Part shown: positions 7,351 to 11,725 of the stretch, in pieces
How the letters are laid out: every line of letters starts with the position of its first letter
Position numbering within the stretch: the first letter of the stretch is position 1
Assembly: GCA_964494655.1 (NCBI GenBank)
Contig: CAZBRM010000011.1
Coordinates: forward strand, 1 to 14,721
Source: JAHJQT01 sp964494655
GTDB taxonomy: Bacteria > Patescibacteriota > Minisyncoccia > Portnoybacterales > UBA2143
Reading direction: 5' to 3'
DNA length: 14,721 nt
Notes under the pieces: model-generated
What the model saw: only the letters and a program-made list of their open reading frames with translations
What the model was told of the DNA's origin: nothing
The model's database searches: none
Translations under genes and position numbers: made by a program

Positions 7351-8427
7351 ATGGGTACGATAAAATTATTCATTAAAGGATTAAAAAATCTTTTTTATAC
7401 AAAACATAAAAGGATACTGCTCATAGCAGCAGTTATTTTATTTTGCTTCAGTTTTGCCTTAATTAAACCAGTCAAAAGCATAATTAATAAAAATGAATTA
7501 GAGAATGTCGAAGAAAAATGGGGAAGGATAACATATCTTTCTAAAAATTATTCAATTGAAGAAAATAGTTTGATGACCAATACGCTTACTAGTTTAATTA
7601 ATCAATCTAATTATACAGATGGTTCAAACCAGAATGTCTATGAAAATGAACAAGGCTTGATGGTTATACAAAATAATGCGCTGTTAGCGCAAACAAATCC
7701 AGTTACATTTATAAGCCAGAAAGCCAGAACAGAAAATGCAACCTATCTCGTTCAAGAAGGAGATACAACCTCAAACATTGCCGCTTCTTTCGGTATTACG
7801 CTTAATACTCTTTTATGGGCTAATAACCTAACAAGTTTAAGCGTCATTAGACCTGGAGATGAATTATTAATTCTTCCGATTACTGGAGTTCTTCATAGAG
7901 TTAAAAATAATGAAACAATTAGCTCTATTGCTAAATATTATGACGCGGAAAGCGAAGAAATAATCGCATTTAATGACTTGCCGGCTGATGGAGATATTCA
8001 AATAGGCCAAAAACTGATAATTCCTGAAGGTCAAATCCCTATACCTATTAAACCAAAAATAACAATAACAGCATCTCAAACCTATGTAACTGGAGCAGGT
8101 ACCGAGAGAAGCAGAAGCTTTCCTTATGGCCAATGCACTTGGTATGTGGCTCAAAAAACATATGTTCCATGGTCGGGTCATGCTAAAGCATGGTTAGCTA
8201 ATGCAAGAGGCTACGGATTTAAAACAGGAACAACTCCGCAAGCAGGAGCAATTATATCATTAAGCGGAACTAATTGGCTTTCACGCACATACGGCCATGT
8301 TGGTTATGTTGAATCAGTCAATGGAGATTGGGTCACTTTTTCAGAAATGAACCATCTTGGCTGGGCAATAAAAAGCGTTCGCACAATAAACAAAAATAGT
8401 TCAAGTATTTTAGGATATATTTATTAA
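7351..8427 (+). CDS. Anchored LysM-LysM-CHAP cell wall hydrolase
   Basis: From ATG at 7351 this is a 358-residue protein; a GTG two codons upstream (7345) is an alternative. Residues about 21-41 form an N-terminal signal or anchor helix after a Lys-rich cytoplasmic end. Two LysM repeats follow: YLVQEGDTTSNIAASFGITL (132-151) to LLILP, and HRVKNNETISSIAKYYD (182-198) to LIIPEG. A CHAP amidase/endopeptidase domain closes the protein, with catalytic Cys262 in YGQCTWYVA, His316 in RTYGHVGYVE and a likely third residue in FSEMNH (330-335). LysM binds peptidoglycan glycan and CHAP cuts stem peptides or bridges. So this is likely a cell-surface wall remodelling enzyme, or a secreted lysin acting on neighbours. 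The direct link to rpsT is unusual. No lysis partner (holin) is visible. Confidence 0.9.
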   Translation: MGTIKLFIKGLKNLFYTKHKRILLIAAVILFCFSFALIKPVKSIINKNELENVEEKWGRITYLSKNYSIEENSLMTNTLTSLINQSNYTDGSNQNVYENEQGLMVIQNNALLAQTNPVTFISQKARTENATYLVQEGDTTSNIAASFGITLNTLLWANNLTSLSVIRPGDELLILPITGVLHRVKNNETISSIAKYYDAESEEIIAFNDLPADGDIQIGQKLIIPEGQIPIPIKPKITITASQTYVTGAGTERSRSFPYGQCTWYVAQKTYVPWSGHAKAWLANARGYGFKTGTTPQAGAIISLSGTNWLSRTYGHVGYVESVNGDWVTFSEMNHLGWAIKSVRTINKNSSSILGYIY

Positions 8428-8450
8428 TATAATTAAAATAATATAAAAAT

Positions 8451-8657
8451 ATGCATAAAGATTTATTAAAAAAAATAAAAGAAGTAAAAAAAGACGATCC
8501 ATTCTTAATAACTATTACTACTTTCAGTAAAAAAGATAATAAAGGAAAAGAATTAGACACATTTCTTTTTGTTGGTAATTTTCCTTTTATAGAATTTGAC
8601 GGAACCAAGAAAATGATTAATAAGCTCATTGATAACGCAATTAAAAAAAATATATAG
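8451..8657 (+). CDS. Small orphan protein, unknown function
   Basis: I do not recognise this 68-residue protein. It starts MHKDLLKKIKEVKKDDPFLI and is Lys-rich and hydrophilic. The middle, DTFLFVGNFPFIEFDGTKKM (36-55), could form short beta strands, and helices at both ends are likely; there is no signal or membrane segment. It begins 24 nt after the CHAP gene on the same strand and has the same A/T-rich codon use, which favours a real gene. There is no Shine-Dalgarno site. Its last codons overlap the T-tract of the opposing dksA terminator. The longer antisense frame at 8333-8728 lacks any recognisable feature, so this frame is preferred. Confidence 0.5.
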   Translation: MHKDLLKKIKEVKKDDPFLITITTFSKKDNKGKELDTFLFVGNFPFIEFDGTKKMINKLIDNAIKKNI

Positions 8658-8677
8658 TTTTTACTACAACTATATAT
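8641..8677 (-). terminator. Intrinsic terminator of the dksA-like gene
   Basis: On the minus strand a 10-bp stem, ATATATAGTT with AACTATATAT (8668-8677 and 8650-8659) and an 8-nt loop, is followed by a run of T (A-run 8643-8650 on the plus strand). It lies about 20 nt past the dksA-like stop. On the plus strand the stem is followed by A residues, so it does not end the convergent transcript. Confidence 0.6.
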
Positions 8678-8697
8678 AAAAAATAAAACTTTTATTA

Positions 8698-9069
8698 CTA
8701 AATTTTTTCTCTGCTGCATTTCAAACACAGCTTTGCTTCTGGAACAATTTTTAAACGCCTTGACTCAATTTCTTTTTTGCATTTCTCGCAAATACCATAA
8801 GTATTGTTCTTGATTTTGTCTAAAGCACTATTAACATCTTTTAAGCGTAACTCTAAAGTATGCTCTATTGATAAGAGATTTTCATACTCTTCTATTTTCT
8901 CAGCATTTTCATCGTTGTGAGAACGGTTAATGCCAAAGAAAGGAAAACGAGTCAGCCAATTCCCTTTCATTTCAGTGTCTTTACTGGCAAAAGACTTAAG
9001 ATTTTTTATCAGTTTTATTTTCTCTTTTTCCAAATTTTTTTTCAATTGTTTTTGCATTTCTTTATCCAT
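8698..9069 (-). CDS. DksA/TraR-family zinc-finger transcription factor
   Basis: From ATG at 9069 this is a 123-residue protein with two long charged helices and a C4 zinc finger, Cys94-x2-Cys97-x17-Cys115-x2-Cys118 (YGICEKCKK ... LCLKCS), exactly the DksA spacing. The preceding helix, LELRLKDVNSALDKIKNNTYG (72-92), matches the second coiled-coil arm. Family members insert this coiled coil into the RNA polymerase secondary channel and, with ppGpp, tune rRNA, r-protein and stress promoters. The frame is open to 9105, but a promoter occupies 9074-9102, so a start at 9105 would lie upstream of the transcript. Met5 (9057) remains an alternative. The segment WLTRFPFFGINRSHNDENAE (38-57) between the arms is not standard DksA. 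Transcribed alone, with its own terminator. Confidence 0.85.
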   Translation of the reverse strand: MDKEMQKQLKKNLEKEKIKLIKNLKSFASKDTEMKGNWLTRFPFFGINRSHNDENAEKIEEYENLLSIEHTLELRLKDVNSALDKIKNNTYGICEKCKKEIESRRLKIVPEAKLCLKCSREKI

Positions 9070-9073
9070 TATT

Positions 9074-9102
9074 TTTATATTAACATAAAAAACTAATGTC
9101 AA
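9074..9102 (-). promoter_or_regulatory. Promoter of the dksA-like gene
   Basis: On the minus strand a perfect TTGACA (9102-9097) is followed after 17 nt by TATAAA (9079-9074). Only 4 nt separate it from the ATG at 9069. The transcript is therefore leaderless or nearly so, and this rules out the upstream start at 9105. Confidence 0.6.
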
Positions 9103-9130
9103 CAAGAAAATAGAGGATAAATAAAGTATA

Positions 9131-9334
9131 AGAGGCCGTGCCTTGAAATTAAGGAATAGGACGCGTCTTGAGAGCTACATTCTTACGCTCGAAGGGCGGA
9201 AGGATGTACTCGTCAAGGCGTGTCCTCTGGATAAAAAATCCTAAAAATCCAGGCATGACCTTATTCGCACAACCTTGCTGCGCAAGGATGTAGCTCTGTA
9301 AGATCATGCCTGTTCATCTTAGAACGACGCCTCT
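9131..9334. repeat. REPIN-like inverted pair of homologous hairpins
   Basis: This 204-bp block is more GC-rich than its surroundings. It is bounded by AGAGGC (9131-9136) and GCCTCT (9329-9334). Hairpin 1 (9158-9226) has 14 outer pairs, AGGACGCGTCTTGA with TCAAGGCGTGTCCT, and an inner stem TACATTCTT/AAGGATGTA capped by CGCTC-GAA-GGGCG, about 31 bp in all. Hairpin 2 (9250-9312) has 14 outer positions, CAGGCATGACCTTA with TAAGATCATGCCTG, with one C-A mismatch, and an inner CCTTGC/GCAAGG. Hairpin 1 on the plus strand and hairpin 2 on the minus strand share GAGCTACATYCTTRCGC in the same place. They are thus homologous copies in inverted orientation, separated by 23 nt that include a CTGGAT/ATCCAG pair. 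This is the layout of REPIN elements, which are moved by Y1/RAYT transposases. No transposase is in the window, and a structured RNA remains possible. Confidence 0.55.
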
Positions 9335-9375
9335 GAATCAACAAATAAAAAAAACCGTATTTAAACAGCTTCGTA

Positions 9376-9404
9376 TTGACTTTTTCTTCTTTTTATTATA
9401 TATT
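9376..9404 (+). promoter_or_regulatory. Possible plus-strand promoter inside the non-coding region
   Basis: TTGACT (9376-9381) and TATATT (9399-9404) are 17 nt apart. Transcription would start near 9411, inside the first arm of the GAGGGAC hairpin. The T-rich spacer lowers confidence because such matches are common in AT-rich DNA. Confidence 0.3.
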
Positions 9405-9479
9405 AGAGGGACCTTGATACACCCGAAAACTATAAAGTATTATATGGGGGTCAAAGTCCCTCATATCTTTCTATAAACC

Positions 9480-9502
9480 AGATGCTTTCGCATTCTTTTT
9501 TT
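9480..9502 (+). terminator. Possible plus-strand terminator
   Basis: AGATGC-TTTC-GCATTCT pairs over six bases with one bulged T and runs into seven T residues (9496-9502). With the promoter at 9376-9404 it would delimit a small plus-strand RNA of about 90 nt. The stem is weak. On the minus strand the same bases form the GAAA-capped hairpin. Confidence 0.25.
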
Positions 9503-9578
9503 ATTATATTTATTTTCGCCTCCTAATGCGATCACAATCATCTTTTACAGAAAAATAAATTATCTCTTGCTATCTATT

Positions 9579-9607
9579 AGTCCCCCCTCCGAGGACTTTT
9601 TTATTTT
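9579..9607 (+). terminator. Possible plus-strand terminator-like hairpin
   Basis: AGTCC (9579-9583) pairs with GGACT (9593-9597) around a C-rich loop and is followed by T-rich TTTTTTATTTTT. It would act on plus-strand transcripts from the non-coding region. On the minus strand it is part of the second stem of the candidate structured RNA, so its role is ambiguous. Confidence 0.3.
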
Positions 9608-9689
9608 TCAAAGAACTAATTATATAGCTAGCAAAAGATCTACCCTTGAATAGTTTTTTATTAGAAACAGATCTATTCAAGATATTATT

Positions 9690-9719
9690 ATTGTACTAAT
9701 TAAAATATAACAATGTCAA
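9690..9719 (-). promoter_or_regulatory. Promoter reading into the non-coding region
   Basis: On the minus strand a perfect TTGACA (9719-9714) and TACAAT (9695-9690) are separated by 18 nt. The next gene in this direction, dksA-like, is over 600 nt away and has its own promoter. This one therefore more likely drives a separate RNA. Confidence 0.5.
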
Positions 9720-9726
9720 CCCCTAA

Positions 9727-9735
9727 TTATCCACA
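9727..9735 (+). other. DnaA-box sequence TTATCCACA
   Basis: This is a perfect match to the classical bacterial DnaA box in the non-coding gap, 8 bp from the -35 of the promoter at 9690-9719. A second perfect copy lies in opposite orientation at 10175-10183. One or two boxes do not make an origin. It could be a DnaA-regulated promoter or chance. Confidence 0.3.
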
Positions 9736-9767
9736 CATTATTAACAATCACTTATTGATAATAATGT
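9735..9767 (-). other. Stem-loop enclosing the stop codon of the 230-residue protein gene
   Basis: ACATTATTA (9767-9759 in minus-strand reading) pairs with TAATAATGT, followed by CAA/TTG, with a single T-T mismatch. The 7-nt loop contains the TGA stop at 9750-9748. No T-tract follows, so it looks like an mRNA 3'-end or stability stem rather than an intrinsic terminator. Confidence 0.35.
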
Positions 9768-10440
9768 TCAGAATATTCTTCAAGCAATCTTGTGAATTAC
9801 TAATAATAAAATAACCATCTGCCTGAGCATAGGCATAATTAAATAAAGAAGCAGAAAATGATTTTAAAGCAGTTATTTTAATCTGACGATAAGCTTGAGA
9901 AGAAAAATTATAATCTTTTTTAAATTCGGGCTCAATTTTGTTTAGAATTTGGCTAAACTGAGCCACAGAAACTTTATTTTTTAAAATTAAAGCAAAAGGA
10001 AATTCTACTTCTGAATTAGGAGATAACAGAATAAAAGCAATGTCTTTTTCAAAAAATGGCTGGATATCTGATTCAAAATCTAGTTGCACGCTATTTAAGT
10101 AATTATTAAATTGATTTATTGCTTTTTGTCCGTAAAAATTATTTTCTTCTAAAAAATGTCTAAAAGGGGAAATCTGTGGATAAAGAATATTCTTATTTAT
10201 TACACTAAAAATAACTGTTTCCTCGGGAATTAAATCAGCAAAATCAACTTTTTTAGAAGATAAAACCCATGAATTAAAAATCAAAATAATAATAATAATT
10301 GATAAAAAAATACTCAAAAACAGCCATATTCTTGATGACTGTTTTTGATTCATCTTTTTTTTACGTAAATCAACCTTTAGATTGTCTGATATTTTGTTAA
10401 AATCATTATTATTTTGTTTTTTAATAAAAATTTTTACCAT
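9748..10440 (-). CDS. Single-pass membrane protein with extracytoplasmic domain, unknown function
   Basis: This 230-residue protein has a charged Lys/Asn-rich cytoplasmic N-terminus (1-36), one membrane helix (about 37-60) and an outside domain beginning DFADLIPEETVIFSVINKNI (66-85). The pattern of a proline-containing IPEETVIFS strand near the start and a terminal YAQADGYFIISNSQDCLKNI block (204-223) resembles DUF3352-like proteins of unknown role. That is a pattern resemblance only. The last 45 residues resemble the end of the upstream 420-residue neighbour, so the two are probably paralogous in this part. The start at 10440 lies 5 nt after the neighbour's stop; Met30 (10353) is an alternative. 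A DnaA-box sequence lies within the gene (10175-10183). It is probably the last gene of the pnp cluster. Confidence 0.7.
   Translation of the reverse strand: MVKIFIKKQNNNDFNKISDNLKVDLRKKKMNQKQSSRIWLFLSIFLSIIIIILIFNSWVLSSKKVDFADLIPEETVIFSVINKNILYPQISPFRHFLEENNFYGQKAINQFNNYLNSVQLDFESDIQPFFEKDIAFILLSPNSEVEFPFALILKNKVSVAQFSQILNKIEPEFKKDYNFSSQAYRQIKITALKSFSASLFNYAYAQADGYFIISNSQDCLKNILNIIINK
10175..10183 (-). other. DnaA-box sequence TTATCCACA within a gene
   Basis: A perfect DnaA-box match on the minus strand, inside codons for Leu-Tyr-Pro-Gln of the 230-residue protein. It is about 440 bp from the inverted copy at 9727-9735. Function is unproven. Confidence 0.25.
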
Positions 10441-10445
10441 AAAGA

Positions 10446-11708
10446 TTAATCAATACTTTCAACAAAGATTAAAGTATCTATAACAGCATACATACTGTCT
10501 TTTGAGGTTGTGATTATTAGTTTATTGTCGATTATTGCATAATCAACGCTTAAATCAGAAGTCGGGAAATTAATATAACGCACAGTAACTCCTTTATAAG
10601 TATTATCTTGAAATTCTTCGGTAGCTGATTTTAAAATTTCATTTTTGAAAATGAGCGGTCTAATATCGTTAACCATCGTTTCTTCCCAAGCATTAAGATT
10701 TTGAACTAAGTCATGACTTTGCTCTATACTTATAATTAATCCTACTCTATTTTCTTCCCCGTTATTATACAAAAATAAATTATAATTATCTCCATTAATT
10801 TTACTGCTAGTAATTATATTTTTGATATTTTCAGGAATATTTATTTTAGAAATCGAAACAAAAGAATCAAAATCAGCGTATTCTTTTTCCGTCTGTTTTA
10901 TTAATTTTATCAAAATACTCTTAAATGTATCCTTTTCTTGTTTTGTTCTAAAAATAGATTCTAATCTGCTTAAAAATGATTCGTATTTTTCAATTGACAA
11001 CTCAATAGTCTCTATTTCGTGTAAAGGAATTAATTGTTTAGGAACGATTGGCTCAATTGGCTTACAATCTTCATTAAGCTGACATTGATTTTCTCCTTCT
11101 CCTTCTATTTCAGTACATTGTTCGTTTTGACACTCAAAATGAGTAATAGCTATTGGAATTATCCGAATATAATTCCACCAATAAAAAAATATTCCGGTTC
11201 CTATTATTAGAAAAATAATTACTAATCCAGCAATTAATTTAGGAGCGTTCTTTGCTAATCTTGTTTTTATCTCTTCTACTTTTCTCCTTCTTTCTTTTAT
11301 TATTCTTTGCCTTTCGGCTTCTTTCTGAGCTTTAATTCTTTCTTNNNNNNNNNNNNNNNNNNNNNNNNNNNNNNNNNNNNNNNNNNNNNNNNNNNNNNNN
11401 NNNNNNNNNNNNNNNNNNNNNNNNNNNNNNNNNNNNNNNNNNNNCTCTTCTTCAGCTTTTTCTTCGGCTTCTTTCTGAGCTTTAATTCTTTCTTTTTCAG
11501 CTCTTTCTTCAGCTTCTTTCTGATCTTTAAGTTTTGAACTTCTTATTGATTCAATTATTGGCAATCCATTTGGCGGAGAAATTTTTTTGCCACTCTTTTT
11601 TTCCTCTAAAGCAATTATATCATTCTGCATTGTCCTGATTAATGGATCAGATTCTGATTTAATTATTTTCTCTCTTTCTCTTAGTTTTTTAAATCCATTA
11701 ATATCCAT
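10446..11708 (-). CDS. Coiled-coil single-pass membrane protein with Cys motif, unknown function (contains assembly gap)
   Basis: The translated length is 420 residues, including 34 undetermined ones from the 100-N gap. Residues 1-60 are charged. Residues 61-152 are a repetitive Lys/Glu/Ala/Arg coiled coil built on ERIKAQKEAE. Residues about 156-178 are a membrane helix, so the coil is cytoplasmic. The outside part starts with a four-Cys motif, C193-x4-C198-x10-C209-x5-C215, likely two disulphides. It ends with a domain whose last block, YAIIDNKLIITTSKDSMYAV (393-412), resembles the end of the next gene. I do not recognise the family. It lies 17 nt after pnp and 5 nt before the 230-residue gene. 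The repeat copy number, and so the true length, is uncertain. Confidence 0.7.
   Translation of the reverse strand: MDINGFKKLREREKIIKSESDPLIRTMQNDIIALEEKKSGKKISPPNGLPIIESIRSSKLKDQKEAEERAEKERIKAQKEAEEKAEEEXXXXXXXXXXXXXXXXXXXXXXXXXXXXXXXXXXERIKAQKEAERQRIIKERRRKVEEIKTRLAKNAPKLIAGLVIIFLIIGTGIFFYWWNYIRIIPIAITHFECQNEQCTEIEGEGENQCQLNEDCKPIEPIVPKQLIPLHEIETIELSIEKYESFLSRLESIFRTKQEKDTFKSILIKLIKQTEKEYADFDSFVSISKINIPENIKNIITSSKINGDNYNLFLYNNGEENRVGLIISIEQSHDLVQNLNAWEETMVNDIRPLIFKNEILKSATEEFQDNTYKGVTVRYINFPTSDLSVDYAIIDNKLIITTSKDSMYAVIDTLIFVESID
11314..11494. repeat. Direct repeats flanking the gap in the coiled-coil gene
   Basis: An identical 31-bp segment occurs at 11314-11344 and 11464-11494 and encodes ERIKAQKEAE in the same frame. 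Shorter degenerate copies continue to about 11523. The gap between them is the expected outcome when an assembler cannot resolve a tandem repeat. Confidence 0.85.
11345..11444. other. Assembly gap (100 N)
   Basis: Exactly 100 undetermined bases, a conventional scaffold placeholder. The true length is unknown, and the open frame across it depends on that placeholder. The flanks encode the same repeat in the same frame, which makes continuity plausible. Confidence 0.97.
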
Positions 11709-11725
11709 GGATAATATAAAAATAT

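Larger units (their letters stand above)
9345..9683 (-). ncRNA. Candidate structured RNA, unassigned family
   Basis: No gene occupies this stretch, yet a near-consensus promoter (9690-9719) reads into it with an expected +1 at A 9683. Stems in transcription order are as follows. First, CTTGAATAG/CTATTCAAG (9673-9681 with 9645-9653) right at the 5' end. Second, CTTTTGCTA/TAGCAAGAG (9629-9637 with 9564-9572), which encloses smaller stems. Third, ATGC-GAAA-GCAT (9483-9494), a GNRA-type loop that competes with a 7-bp TCGCATT/AATGCGA pairing (9525-9531 with 9488-9494). Fourth, GAGGGACTTTGA/TCAAGGTCCCTC (9451-9462 with 9406-9417). The second and fourth stems each hold a position that is G-U on the minus strand but C-A on the plus strand, supporting minus-strand transcription. 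Eight T residues (9347-9354) are a possible 3' end without a clear terminator hairpin. No RNase P, tmRNA, SRP or riboswitch signature was seen. The 3' end is a guess. Confidence 0.4.

Noticed and set aside
7867..8181. 104-residue minus-strand open frame within the CHAP gene
   Set aside because: Lies wholly inside the LysM-CHAP coding sequence and has no recognisable domain.
8333..8728. 131-residue open frame on the minus strand
   Set aside because: It covers the end of the CHAP gene, the 68-residue frame and the end of the dksA-like gene, has no recognisable motif, and is mainly an antisense reading of A/T-rich coding DNA.
9461..9541. 26-codon minus-strand frame starting MIVIALGGENK in the non-coding region
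   Set aside because: Too short, no ribosome site before its ATG, and it runs through stems that better explain the sequence. It could still be a leader peptide, but nothing favours that.
9645..9681. 9-bp perfect hairpin as a terminator
   Set aside because: Neither strand shows a T-tract directly after the stem; its position at the predicted 5' end of a transcript fits better.
9106..9747. RNase P RNA, tmRNA, SRP RNA or a replication origin
   Set aside because: No conserved core sequences of RNase P or SRP RNA, no tRNA-like end or tag frame of tmRNA, and only one DnaA box in the gap with no dnaA or dnaN beside it.
11314..11523. CRISPR-like repeat array
   Set aside because: The repeats are in-frame coding repeats of a Lys/Glu/Ala coiled coil, not spaced palindromic repeats with unique spacers.
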